In this document: in pieces, positions 23,122 to 34,183 of the stretch
Layout: each line of letters starts with the position of its first letter
Position numbering within the stretch: the first letter of the stretch is position 1
Assembly: GCF_026914185.1 (NCBI RefSeq)
Contig: NC_070562.1
Coordinates: forward strand, 2,046,001 to 2,110,000
From: Puccinia triticina
Taxonomy: Eukaryota; Basidiomycota; Pucciniomycetes; Pucciniales; Pucciniaceae
DNA length: 64,000 bases
Direction of reading: 5' to 3'
Translations under genes and position numbers: made by a program
The notes under the pieces: generated by a model
Told to the model about the DNA's origin: nothing
Database searches by the model: none
Seen by the model: only the letters and a program-made list of their open reading frames with translations

Positions 23122-23906
23122 TCACCCCCGATGGCATTCAGATGAGGCTTGGAATATTTGTACATCATTGCCTATGTGCATAGTGGAAAGCCACCGGTCA
23201 CAGTACAGGAGGTGGTATCATGACACTCGAGTGCTTTAAAATCTATCAATTTGAAGATAAAAAATGGGGAGCAAATCCAGCATCTATGATAAGTATACTA
23301 CAAGATGCAGGAGACGCAGGCGGTCATATGGCTCCGCCAAAGCTTCATGGTATTCCTTGAGAGTGAGGAGGTACAAGCGATAACATAAAAAAACACAAAA
23401 AAATGAAAAAGAGTAGGCCAAGTACTAGGATGTAATGTATAAGTCCCTCCTTCGGAGGGTCCCTGCGGGACGGCGTCCCCCCTCCACAAACGGAGGGACT
23501 TAGTTAAGTTAGAAGAGTGTGCTTGCAAAGCTCAGAAGCAGTCGGTGATTATTAAAAGAGAAGGGAGTCCATGAATTTACACACCAGGGCAGATACTACT
23601 AGCCTCTAGCATAAGGATACATGTGAAAATCTGTCCAGGGTATTAAGAGCAAGATTAATAACTTGTAATCCAAGTGTCCATGTTTATAAATGAGTTCCAA
23701 GTTACAATGAGCTGTGAAAGGAACACAATGTTTGTGTGGATGAAAAACTAAAGGAAGTTGACTGAGATTCTAGAAAAGCAAAATATCCCCCACTTCTTGT
23801 CTTGAGTTGAGAGCTTCTGAAAGTTCATGGTTCGGTTGGTTTTCTGTGTGAAGACGAGGAGTTAGAGCAAGCTTTCATGAAGCAAGGCTTGGGATTTTTT
23901 GGGCAC
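23122..23906. other. Spacer 3' of the multicopper oxidase
   Basis: Contains the oxidase 3' UTR and one short hairpin element. Otherwise no gene is seen. Confidence 0.4.
23437..23506. repeat. Hairpin element TAAGTCCCTCC...GGAGGGACTTA
   Basis: About 65 bp with 11-bp terminal complements (TAAGTCCCTCC and GGAGGGACTTA) and an inner GTCCCTGCGGGAC hairpin. Same family as 22124-22213. Confidence 0.7.
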
Positions 23907-26226
23907 TTACACATAGTCCTTGAGAACTCCAGGCGGTAATGGCGGCAGGTCTTCAATCCCTACAACTATGACTACACCCATGCCCATAAAAACATGTGGC
24001 TGGTTAAGGCTTGTCAGTTCCGATGAGTTGCATTTAGAATTAAGTGAAATCAATCTCATTCTCACCTGAGTGTGACAATGCATGAGGAAGGCACCCGGAG
24101 TTCGGGCTTTCATTCTTAGTACCATCCATCCCGTCACCATGCCTGGCGTGACAGTAGTACCAGTATAAGAGGCACCTCGCTGTGATGCGAAGATAATCTC
24201 AGTATCTCGGCGAATATGCCTCTTTGGGTGCGCTTCTGCTTCGGCTAGCTTGGCTTTGGTGAATTCTCCAGTCCCGTGTGCCACTACATAGAACTCTTGA
24301 CCATGAAGACTAGAACGCGCGAATAGAATATGTCAACTGATTGATCACAGCCGGCGGATTCGACACCACTTACTGCCACGGGTGAATCTCGCTCGTCCCC
24401 GCCGACGACGCTTGATTGACTATCACAATTTCCACCACGTCATTGAATTTGATTGGATAAGCTCCCAGTTTTTTATCGAAACCGTTGTTTTCTTCGGCGG
24501 CTTTGTAGTCCGGTTTTAACTTCGAAGTATAGGCTCTAACCAAGAACGGTACTTTCGGCTGAGTCTCGACGTACTGATTTTTCAAAGTAAAGGGAGGGGG
24601 AGGGGACATATGCGGCTTCAGTGTTTAGGTTTAGCAAGACCAGAAACGCCCGAAATTACACTCACTTTCTCCCCATTGACAAACCAATAGATGTGCCCAT
24701 CAGGCATCTTGAGCTGCTGCCCCTGTATCAAAATCCTACGGGTTACTTCCGCGGCCGTAGGTGCGACTTCCTTTGGGTCTAGTGGCTCAAATGTGTCAGC
24801 CAACCAAGTATTCCCCTCGTTAGGCAAATCCACTATTTTTTTGAATTCTTTAGGTTCAGGTAATGGTGATAGGGAAAGGTCGAGGGGCTTGTTGGTAACC
24901 GAAGGGCCAATCGAGGTTGAGGCCTCATCCTCGTAGTGGAGTACAAAAGCGCCTTGATCACGAATCGGCCGCCATCTGGTTTCGATCCGCCCCCAGAAAT
25001 CTCTTTTAGATCCAAGCTTTTTCAGCTCTTCGCGGCTTTTGGTCTTTAGCAAAAATGAATACCGTTGGCCGGAATGGAGTTGAATGTGTTTAGTTGACGC
25101 GGGACGAACGTAGCCACTATCTACTTCTATGACCGAGAGGTCTTCATGATCCTCAATACCAATGTACAAGTATGTAAGGACTGTGATACCAATCACTCTA
25201 AAAAAATCAAATCAGAAAACTCTTTTAGCAGCTCCTCAATACCTTGGCTGATGTCTTTGTCGTTGATAGAATTATACGCACCTGACTCTGTATGTCATAC
25301 CCGGCTTGACAACAAGGCGATGATGGCGACAGTCGGTGGTGCAGCCAAAGGGGCTATTTGCATTACACTTTCCCAAAGCATTGCCGTTGACCACCATGCT
25401 TTGGGGTTCGCCGAGCCACTGAAACGGCACTGAAGTTACGCCAAGCTCGATTTGTTTCTCGAGGTTATGGTAATAATCGGCAAATAGCAATACGCGCTCT
25501 TCGTCATATTTGAAAGGCGGCTTGTGGGCGTCCTCGACGATGAAAGCACCATGGCAAGTCATCAACTTAAAGCCAACATGAGCATGATAAATACTGTAAG
25601 TGTGAAAGACGGGCACAAATTAGCGAAATTTGTTCCAACCCGGTCCGCACATTCATTCTTGAGTGTGAGTATTAAAGAAGAAGAAACTCACTATGTACCG
25701 GGCGAGTCTAGCAAGAAGATGTAGTCAAATTTTCCTCCAGCTGGAGGAATGGCGTACTAAACAAAAGTTTCGTATGTATTTTTCAGCTGTTGCACCGGTC
25801 GGATCTACGCGCATTATTATCACTGAGCCCGACCATGAACTGGCACTCAACTTGGGCTATTTTTTCAGTACCATCTGAAAAGGGCGCTCCAACTGTAGAG
25901 AGCCCGTGGAAGTGAATTGTAATATTGTCTTCCTTCAAGAGGTTGATGACCGTAACTTTAATCTTGTCGCCTGCCTTGAAACGTAGTTCTGGCCCTGGAA
26001 AAGTGCCGTTGACAACTGCCGAGGGCCTCTTGGTGCAATCGGCTGCTATAACTTTCTCTGTAACTTCAAGTACAACTTTTCTAGAAAATTCATGCGGACC
26101 AAAGCTGGGACGAGGGCCAGAGCTGAGTTGAGAAGTCGCCCGGGAATAAGAACTTTGCAAAAGGAGGAATAGCTGCAGAGAGAAAAGTATAACTGAAAGA
26201 AATGAAAAACTGCGGAGTGGAGCCAT
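23907..26226 (-). CDS. Secreted laccase-like multicopper oxidase
   Basis: Oxidises phenolic or metal substrates and reduces O2 to water at a trinuclear copper site; secreted. Seven exons on the minus strand: 26226-25852, 25756-25692, 25593-25282, 25197-24666, 24573-24374, 24309-24066 and 23999-23907. All introns are GT-AG with matching phases; 606 aa. A signal peptide is seen at residues 1-30 (LSVILFSLQLFLLLQ core). Copper ligands: IHFHG (H105, H107; Phe replaces the usual Trp of HWHG), YHAH (H150, H152), HPWHLHG (H492, H495, H497; the H495 codon is split by an intron) and HCHTQPHVFMGM (H572, C573, H574, H578, axial M583). Three cupredoxin domains are inferred from spacing. Laccase, ferroxidase and ascorbate-oxidase-like roles cannot be separated from sequence alone. 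No C-terminal membrane segment, which argues against a Fet3-type ferroxidase. Confidence 0.93.
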
Positions 26227-27765
26227 TGTTTAGGGATGAAGTTCGGCGCGGCGATGTCAAGAATAGGCACTTGCGAAGAGGCGCTGGGTCAAGCGTGGCT
26301 TCTTATAGATGGATGTATGTGTGCTTTCTTCTGCAAAGAGAAATCCACCAGCGAAAACCCGTAAACAGCTTGGCGCCACAATGATTTTCCCTGCCGTCCA
26401 CTTTATGTGGTTGTGTCCCAGACGCCCGCCCAGCGAGCTCGCATTGCACCCTGCCCTCAGCATGGCCCAGGCACCTCGGCACCCTACCACTCGCCCGGAT
26501 GTGACTCAACACCCTGTATGCTCGAGCTGTACATGCTGCCTAGACGCCTGTGGCTGGTTACATGTGTGTAAAGAAAAGGGATTTTCAGCCTCAGGCCCTC
26601 ACAAGACCTACCTAGTTGAGTGGTACATACAATATTGCTGCAAGCCTCAAAAACTGCGGACTAATAGTGTGGATAGACATGCCCTGTGTGGGTGAAAGGT
26701 GTGCGCTCAAGCCCCGACCAACCGCGATTTGTGCCTGATTATCATTTTGTTTCTCTGTTCGATATACAACAAACGATGATACCCAAGCGACGTTAGACCT
26801 CTGCGACTGCGATGACCGGAGTCCTAGGCGTAGGCAAAGCACGAACGAAGCAGTGGACCCGATAGGAAGTCAAGAAAAATCGGGCAAGCCTGGTCCGAGG
26901 GAAGCCTCGTTTCCGCGGCGACAGAAGCTTGCTGCTGTTTGTACAAACAAGCGGAAGGAGATACCCTAAAGCCCGCTGCCTCGTTGTTTCGTTCTTTGGT
27001 CATGTTTATGTAGCCGGTGTGCCCTTACCTGAGATACATACATGTTTGCGCACGTGCAATGACTTCATTCTTGCTTTTCTAAGGTGATATAAAAGAGGAA
27101 TGGTTCCCGAATCCCGGCCGCCTCTTGCCTCTCGGACCAATCTATCGTATCGGCCCGAGAGAGTGTGAGGAGTGAGTCTCAACTGTCAAACAACAGACAA
27201 AAAACAAAAGGCCAGGCTGGGTGTCCCCTGTGGACTGCTGTAGCGCCCAATGTCATAAACAGGCGGTTTTGGTGCGAGCCGCGAAGGTGAGGAGCGAGGG
27301 GTTTTGAAAACATTCTACATATGACGTATGTACGAACACAGAAGCCAAGGTTGCAACACACAGTCACCCTGCTGACCAGCGACAGTCCAATCGCAGCCGG
27401 GCTTCCTGTTCCGGCGAAGCTGTTGGAAAACTCGCTTGACGGACGAATAGAAAACCGCGAGATTTGAAGATGAGTCATGTGTGGACGGAAATCGTTTGAA
27501 TTTGAAGATGAATCGTGTGCAGTCTGCACAACACGCGGAGTTAAAGCCGATTTAACTCAACTATCTACAGTATAGCTTTCTGCTTTAACTATGTAGCTGC
27601 TGCGGCGAGGCGCTTTCCTCACCATTTAGGAATCAATACCGCCGTTGCCTGTGCTGACCCGTGATGTGTCCTCGTCAGGTTCACATTATACTTTGGAATG
27701 CGTCTGGTCTGACACAAATAGCCCTCCTCGCGCGGAGACGCGGAGTCCCCTCCCCCAAGGGCTTA
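26227..27765. promoter_or_regulatory. Upstream region of the multicopper oxidase, no gene seen
   Basis: The first few hundred bases before the oxidase ATG should hold its promoter; no box is clear. Several short open frames overlap on both strands (26300-26500 and 27179-27529), but none shows a domain or splice support. Confidence 0.4.
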
Positions 27766-27835
27766 TAATTTTAGAGTCTTGGAAAAACAACTCCCAAAGA
27801 TTGGGAAAACAGCTCCCATTTGTGGATTTACGTTG
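27766..27835 (+). repeat. Dispersed repeat, inverted relative to 32455-32530
   Basis: GAGTCTTGGAAAAACAACTC followed by a CCCAAA...GGAAAACA-CTCCCATTT pattern occurs here on the plus strand and at about 32455-32530 on the minus strand. Probably an edge of an unclassified element. Confidence 0.65.
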
Positions 27836-27969
27836 CCGAGGCCAAATTTCAACCAAGTCCGGACGTCAACCTAGCCCCTTTTTTGGGCTACGGCTTTTTT
27901 TGGGAGCCATTTTCCTATAACATTTTTTTTTGGAGTCGTTGCAACTATATTATTTATAGGGGCTTGGTT

Positions 27970-28128
27970 AATCGACTACCGCTTTTTTGACTTCCAGCTA
28001 CCAAACGTGGTTTACGTTGGGAGGACCGCTACCCGATGTTGCGCCCGGGTTCCGCGGACCAAAAATTGACCCGGGCGCAATTTGGTAGTCAGAAGTCAAA
28101 AATGGAAATACAAAATGGTAGTCGGATT
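27970..28128. mobile_element. Inverted-repeat MITE-like element
   Basis: About 159 bp. Arms AATCGACTACC...TTTTTTGACTTCC...CTACCAAA are mirrored by TTTGGTAG...GAAGTCAAAAA...GGTAGTCGGATT. The core has TGCGCCCGGGT and its complement. Almost the full length can fold. No clear target duplication was found. Confidence 0.65.
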
Positions 28129-28227
28129 TAGAATTTTTGCAAAAATGGCAAAAAAAAACATAAATCCTCACGGCAGGGCCCAATTATCCCCGCCAAAATT
28201 TTGCAGAGGGAAGAAAACCCTCTCAAG

Positions 28228-28480
28228 AGCATATGGTGAGCTGCATGGCATTAGGACACCTCAGGAATGGGGTGTGCTACTGTGCGCGCATTTTGGCTGG
28301 TGCCCTACTAAGGAACACCACCAAAACCATAGCCACAGTGCACCAAAGTGTCCCAAAATGCTACAGTGCCCAGATTAAGCTCTGAAAAAAATATGATTAG
28401 CTGCATGGAATTAGCACACCTCATGAATGGGGTGTGCTACTGTGCGCCCATTTTGGCTGGTGTCCTACTAATAGAGAATC
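28228..28480 (+). repeat. Imperfect direct duplication, period about 160 bp
   Basis: Two copies of GAGCTGCATGGCATTAGGAC-like sequence through CATTTTGGCTGGTG, at about 28230-28320 and 28390-28480. No coding frame spans them. Confidence 0.75.
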
Positions 28481-29849
28481 TGCTGTTGGACCTGGGTGCC
28501 AGCAGTACCCACGTATCACACTGCTTTTTTTTTAAAAAAAAAAAATAGGCACCCGTACCCGTACCCGGCACCTGCTGGCGGGTGCTGCGGGTGTACCAGC
28601 GGTACTTAGTGATTTTTTTTCATATCACATTGATCCCGTTGCAATTTTCTTTAAACCTTAAAGTTCAAACTCCTGCAAAAAAAAATTGAATGCAAGACCA
28701 CCGCGTGGACAGCCTTTGGCCCCCACTGGATCTGCAATGGGGGAAACATTCACACTCCAAACATCCTCCTTCTTATACCCTTCCGGCAATTCTTGTTGAA
28801 TGCAAACCTGCTAGCTGTCCTCAGCTACATCCTTTTCATCGGACGGGTTTAGCTTTCCACATGCACCGGGTGATTTTGATCTGTTCCTACTGAATCCTAT
28901 AGGCGGTATCAGACATTGGGACTTTTCAATTTCTTGGTCTTGCATTTTTTCTAATCTCCTTTTCTGAATGGTCACAGGACAGCTTCTTGTAATCTAAGCT
29001 GGCACGGTGTGCACCCTCCGCTTCTATCTTCCCCTAAAGGTAATGACTTCTCCTTCTCTTTGTACGCCACTCTTGGCCTCTTACCTCCGTGACTGCTCTT
29101 GGTATCTACTATATTCATACCTCCTTTGTTTAGCGGCTCTCGGCCAATCCTTGATATCCTGCCGTTCGCGGCCTGCTTACTAATAGTAGCAAACTGGAGT
29201 CTAACATCAAGAAATAAAACTCTTAGTCTCTTTAATTTTTTCAATATATACGGTGTGGTGATTTATATAGGCAAGCGGTGTAGAATTTCTTCTCACCGCA
29301 GCACAAGCGTAAATGCAGTGGGGCGGCTGAGCAAATGCTCAGTCCACATAACCAAATAGACAATAAACAGGCATGCTTATGCATCTCATATGTAGGCTGA
29401 GGGAGCAGTGAATGTATTGCTTACAAAAGCATGTGGAAAGTTGGCAAACAGGGCAAGCTGCGGGACCGGGGACTCGGCACAGGTGCAAGGGAACCAGGTT
29501 TCAAGCCATGCTTGGGACGCGTGGACTTAGAGGAACGGCCGGAGTAGGACTTTGGCGGGACTTTTGGACGGACTGAATAGTGCAGACTGGTACCAGGTGA
29601 ACTGGGGCAGCAGAAGTGGATGATGTCATGGCAAATGCGCCAGGTAGAGACTGGGGTTGGAGGCTAGCCAGAGGGTGCGGGAGAACAGGTGTTGGAGAGG
29701 TGCTAGGCTGGGAAGCAATGCAATCAGATTTTTGGCGAGTGAGGGAAAGGATGGATGCAAGCAAAGCTGGCTGGGAGCAGGGTTATGCGGTGTGGAACTC
29801 CTAAAAGATCATGAAAGAGCTGTGAGGGGATATTCAACTACACTAAAAA
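28481..29849. other. Unannotated repeat-rich stretch
   Basis: It includes a GC-rich inverted stretch at 28545-28605 (ACCCGTACCCGTACCCGG with complementary GGGTGCTGCGGGT). A 90-codon minus-strand frame (28972-29244, basic, Gly-rich, unrecognised) and an overlapping frame pair at 29501-29804 have no support. Confidence 0.35.
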
Positions 29850-29945
29850 TAATGTAGAAGAGGCTGCAGGTGCTGGTGAGGCTGCCCTCTTGACTAATGC
29901 TGATGGAGAGAGGGTTACACTAAGAAAAAGAAAAAGGTGTGGCTT
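29850..29945 (+). repeat. Dispersed repeat shared with 57940-58030
   Basis: GGTGCTGGTGAGGCTGCC through ACACTAAGAAAAAGAAAAAGG matches the stretch near 57950-58020 in the same orientation, marking two copies of one unclassified element. Confidence 0.65.
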
Positions 29946-30197
29946 ATAATATCTTTGACTTAGATGGCTTTAAAACTAATGGGTTTGAGGTGTATCAATC
30001 CTACTGAGTGAGAGAGGAGAAGTGAGATGAGGGGAAAAAGCAGAAGCTCTTGAGACACTGGGAGATGGGTCAAGGCCCTGAGGTAAAAGGTAAAGAGATA
30101 TATGCAGGTGAATATATTTCTAGAGTGATGAAAGTTTATCTAAGTGTGATGTGAAAAGGTGCTACACAGGGGCTTTATTAGAAAGTGCATGATGGGG

Positions 30198-31317
30198 GCA
30201 ACACCGCAACCGCCAAAACTGGGTCAATAAGATACCAGTAACGGTAACGTATTGATATCATATCAATTTTTGGTGCGTTATTGTTACCGTTACCAGTAAC
30301 GGCAGCGGGTTACCGATATTCAGTTTGAATTTTGGATTTTTTTTCAAGCCGTTACGACATTGCCGCTGATATGAATTCAATATCGCCGCGGTATCGAGAT
30401 TATTTTGGCTCTTTTAGCCTTTTTTTGGCTCTAATGCTGCCGTTACCAGGTTATCTGCGTTACCATAACGGTAACGGTATGGTAACACAGATAGCGTTTT
30501 GATACGCGCAGCGCGCAAAAACTCTCGTTCCTGCTAACGGTAACGGTCCAAATAGGTAACGGGGATCGATTCAATACGAAATTTGGCCTAATATTGTATT
30601 GAATCGTATCAACCCAGTGTTGCAACCGCTGTGCTGCCACAGCGGGAAGCATAGCAAAAGCGCAGCGGTTTTGGACCTGCTTCCCTAAAGCTTCTGGCAG
30701 CGGGTGAACTGCTGCGCTTTTTGCTAATTGATACGGGAGGAAAAAAAAACAGATTTCAGCGGCGCGCAGCAGGTCTTCCGCTGCGCTAACCGCTGAAAAA
30801 GCGCAAAATTGCTGCGCTATGCGCTGAAAAGCAGCAAACTCGCTGAAAAGCGTGCTGAGCGCTGAAAAGAGGTGAATTTACCTGAAATTATGATAATCCT
30901 GCCCACAAAACAGTTGAGGTTTGTTTTTGTGCATCTTTTCTCTCCACTCTCACCGCTATTTGCAGCAAAAAGCGGCTCAGCAGGCAAAAACGCCGCAGCG
31001 CTCTGTGCTAGAACCGCTTTCTGCAGCGAAAAGCTGCTAAAAGCGAAGAAAAGCGCTCCCAGCCGCTGTGCCGCTTTCGCTGCGCTATTTTGCAGCAAAA
31101 GCGGAAAAAAATTGCTGCGCTATTTAACAAAAAGCGGAAAAAAATCGCTGCGCTATTGAACAATGAAAATCGGTGCAGCAGGATTTTCGCTTTGCTGACG
31201 CTGAAAACAGCATCTAGCCGCTGACGCTTTTGCTTTTTGGCGCCAGGAAAAGCGGATGGCCGCTGCGCTTTGCTATTTTGGCGCTTTTATCAGCGAAGCG
31301 CAGCGGTTGGGGTGTTG
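30198..31317. mobile_element. GCTGCGC-rich TIR element (outer, hAT-like)
   Basis: The left end GCAACACCGCAACCGC joins TGTGCTGCC after removal of the inner element; the inverted right end reads GCAACACCCCAACCGCTGCG. The interior is dense in AGCGGCGCAGC-type words in both orientations and has no coding frame. No outer target duplication was found. Confidence 0.6.
30214..30621. mobile_element. Inner element, 8-bp duplication GCAACCGC
   Basis: 408-bp insertion in the left TIR of the outer element. Identical GCAACCGC at 30206-30213 and 30622-30629 is an 8-bp duplication, the hAT signature. Its ends CAAAACTGGGTCAATAAGAT and (inverted) AACACTGGGTTGATACGAT are imperfect TIRs. The inside repeats GTAACGGTAAC words in both orientations. 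Confidence 0.68.
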
Positions 31318-31329
31318 CTACTAACAACT

Positions 31330-31790
31330 TTAAGAAAGAGACAAAACATTCGAGAGCTTGGGTAAGTTACCTAAGAGCAGGAGATTGGCCACTCTCTGAT
31401 CATGATGAAAATAGAAATAAAAAATAGAGCAAAAAAATGATCTTGTCAATTGACCTGTGTCGGTTGCTGATGCGCTCCTGGTCCTTAGGATCCAGTGGTT
31501 TTATTCCCGGCAAAACAGCGGAAGAGTGATGCAACATTGTCTAAAGCAATGTTGCATTTCACGTAAGCCAATAGTTTCTGTTGCCGATGGGGAACACTAA
31601 CTCTCACTGTCTCTGTCCGCTTCTCTTTGAGAGGGTTTGGTTTGAGTGGTCTGATCCTCTGCGACTTTGTCTAGGACTGTGTTGGATGATGCATTAGCTT
31701 TTCATCTTGACCATTTAGAGTTTGAATAAGCAGCACCTCACCTTTGGTGTTTGCTGATATTCTCTCTTGTAGTGGCTGAGGTTCAGGATT
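31330..31790 (-). repeat. Degenerate relative of the 821-bp solo LTR
   Basis: On the minus strand it shares blocks with 42682-43502: AGAGCAGGA...GGCC-CTCTCTGAT near 31372-31400 and GATGCAACATTGTCTAAAGC near 31530. The order is preserved; it is an older, inverted, partial copy. Confidence 0.5.
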
Positions 31791-31989
31791 ATCCACGAGC
31801 CTAACTTTGCTGCTCGCTGGTATCAGAACTGCATACATCAAAAGTTGATGTTTCAGTTTTACGATGCCATGCGGCTGTTTTGGACTGCGGAAGTGGCTTG
31901 CTTTGCTTACCAGATTCCGCAGCTGAGTGAGCTCGCGGCCGCTTTCTCAATTTATGAGCGCTGCACCGTTTGCCTAAGTGAGAAATCTC

Positions 31990-32315
31990 ACATATATTAT
32001 ATGTTATACACATGTTACACGTTTGTAAAATTCTTGCACGGGGTTTACATGGTGCGGGTCATTCATGCAGGGTACTTGGGGGTTACATGTTGCAGGAAAA
32101 TCTTACATGGGGGTTGCATCTTGCAGAGGCATGTTACATGGGAATTGTGTGATGCAGGAACATGTTATATGTTGCAAAATCTTGATACATGGGTTACTTG
32201 ATGTAAATTTTAAATGGGGTTAATTGTTGCTGAAATATCAACATGGTGTTTATCTGTTGCAGAAATATGTTGTACGGGGGTTACATGCTGCATAACAATG
32301 TTATATGGGGGTAAC
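31990..32315 (+). repeat. Degenerate tandem repeat, about 30-40 bp units
   Basis: About nine imperfect units of the type ACATGGGGGTTACATGTTGC, each with a TGTTAC(A/T)TG core and a TTGCAGAAA part. No coding role is seen. Confidence 0.65.
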
Positions 32316-32530
32316 TACCAGTTCCCGCAGACAACTCCCAAAGAGGTGTTCTGCAGAAGGCTGATTAGGCCAACAAATCCCTTTTCTGTTGTCAAAAAAA
32401 ATTGAAGAAATTGTAAAGACAACTCCCCCCCCAAAAAAGGGAAAACAACTCCCAAAACTGGTTTTGGCAATTTAAATCTAGAAATGGGAGTTGTTTTCCA
32501 AATGTTTGGGAGTTGTTTTTCCAAGACTCT

Positions 32531-32752
32531 TTATCTATGCATCTGTATTTTAATACTTTTGGGCCTTGAGAAACACTGGGTCAGCTATGCTATCATTAGC
32601 GGTGGCGCAGCTTAATTCTGCTGGAACTAAGAGGATTTCTTGTTAGAATAGCTGTCAGCGGTATTATGCTAGCGCTAACCTGCGGCAACCAAAAACTGCG
32701 CCCACTACACTATGTTTTGCTGTTTTTAGGAGGGGTTTTCCTCTAAAAGTGG
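32531..32752. other. Left flank of the nested retroelement
   Basis: No gene. It ends with AGTGG (32748-32752), the left target duplication of the LTR element. Confidence 0.5.
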
Positions 32753-32819
32753 TGTAAAGCACGGACTTCACAAAAGTATCACGACCCCTGTCACGGTCCC
32801 ATCCTCCGCCCTACACATA

Positions 32820-33731
32820 CACAGCGGGGGTACTTCCTGCCCTGCCCGTTTGTGGAACCAACGAGAGGAGGGTAATCCATGGAACCGACAAGGATCGGCT
32901 CAGTAACCCCTTGGTAAGCTCGTTGGTTCCACGAAACAGGGTTTTTCCATGTGGAACCAATGGGCTTCACACTTTTCCCCGTCGGTTCCACGATGTGCCT
33001 TCCTGGCACGCGTGGAGACCATGTCAGCTTGTTGCTCACGTTGGTTCCACGACATTTTCATTTTTTTTTTACTTCCAGCCAAGACCATCTCAGGCTGGTC
33101 CTGAGGTTTTGAAAGTCCAAGAAAAATTGATTTTGAAGAGTGGAAAAAAATATTGAAAAAAAACTTAGCTAAAAAACCAATCACAAACCCGATCGCAAAC
33201 CATCGTTTGGGGGGTTGATAATGTGTAAAGCAGCTAACTCTGACAATGTGACACTACAGGCATGTAGCTGTCGCTGTGGCATGCAGTGTCACCCTGTCGT
33301 TACAAGCCCGCGTGACTGCGCAGGTAGGCGCAGTCACTGCGGCCGCGACCCCAAATGCAACGTCAGGTGACGCTGCGGGCCGCAACGACACCTATTTGCC
33401 TGTAGTGTGAAATAGTCGAGTTGTATGGCACTGCCACTACAAGCTCCCAGCCTGGTTGTGGGTTCGAGTCCCATGAGCAATACTTTTGAATAAGCTGCGC
33501 TTCTGCTGAATTTTTTACTGGCCCGCCTACGTGGCCACGTGGATTCCACGGGTACATATCTGTAAACATCCGTGGAATCCTCAGGGCCATCACGAGGTGC
33601 CCCTGTGATCCACTTGGTGGAGATCCCGTGAACGTGTGGACCAACAGCCGCTGGTCTGACCTCGCGCAGGGGTCCCACGTGGACTCCTCGTGGATTCCAC
33701 GGGTTATCCTTGTGGAAGGACTCCCTGGGTG
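32820..33731. mobile_element. 912-bp TA-flanked element within the 5' LTR
   Basis: TA at 32818-32819 and 33732-33733 flanks it; the intact 3' LTR shows the empty site. Imperfect TIRs CACAGCGGGGGTACTTCC and CACCCAGGGAGTCCTTCC. It carries many inverted copies of GTTGGTTCCACG (32850-33055) and of GTGGATTCCACGG (33538-33705), and a tRNA-like segment. No transposase. Confidence 0.75.
33410..33479 (+). ncRNA. Degenerate tRNA-like segment (SINE-head type)
   Basis: It contains an A-box-like TAGTCGAGTTGTATGGC and a good T-arm/B-box, GTGGGTTCGAGTCCCAT, at normal spacing. Acceptor ends do not pair, so it is not a functional tRNA. It lies inside the 912-bp element. Confidence 0.45.
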
Positions 33732-34033
33732 TAGCTCTTCCTTTCCCTTACCTAGCTAGGCAGAGAATCATTGGACAACTTCTCTGTTGATGCTAGGTAA
33801 GAGTTCCTTTTCATTTCTCAATTGTAGATAGATACTAACAGAGAGAATCATTGGACAACTTCTCTGTTGATGCTAGAAATCTATTCCCCGACCTGTTGGA
33901 GCTAGAACTATTTTTGGCCTCGTGCCCGCCGTTGCGCTCCCCTTGAGACGTCTTAGTGAAGGACTCATTCCAAGTCCTTACACTTTTTTTTTCTACTCCA
34001 AATCAAATCGGCAATTTTTTTTTTGGTCTCTCT

Positions 34034-34150
34034 CCCGTCCCGCCCCGTCCCGTCCTGCCCCGTCCCGTCCTGCCCCGTCCCGTCCTGCCCCGTCCCGTCC
34101 TGCCCCGTCCCGTCCCGCCCCGTCCCATCCCGCCCCCTCCCTTCCCGTCT
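34034..34150 (+). repeat. Minisatellite of CCCGTCCCGTCCTGC, 15-bp units
   Basis: About seven copies, C-rich on the plus strand, just upstream of the gag start. In frame it would read Val-Leu-Pro-Arg-Pro repeats. Confidence 0.85.
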
Positions 34151-34183
34151 AGTCCCGCCCGCCCCACCCCCCTGATTTGGTAC

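Larger units (their letters stand above)
32753..33982 (+). repeat. 5' LTR of the gag-only element (interrupted)
   Basis: Homologous to 45175-45499 over its outer parts. The break lies between CCTACACATA and TAGCTCTTCC, where a 912-bp TA-flanked element is inserted. Without it the LTR is about 316 bp. Confidence 0.85.

Noticed and set aside
29501..29804. Overlapping frames on both strands
   Set aside because: Mutually antisense, Ser/Pro-rich against Trp/Gly-rich, with no independent support for either.
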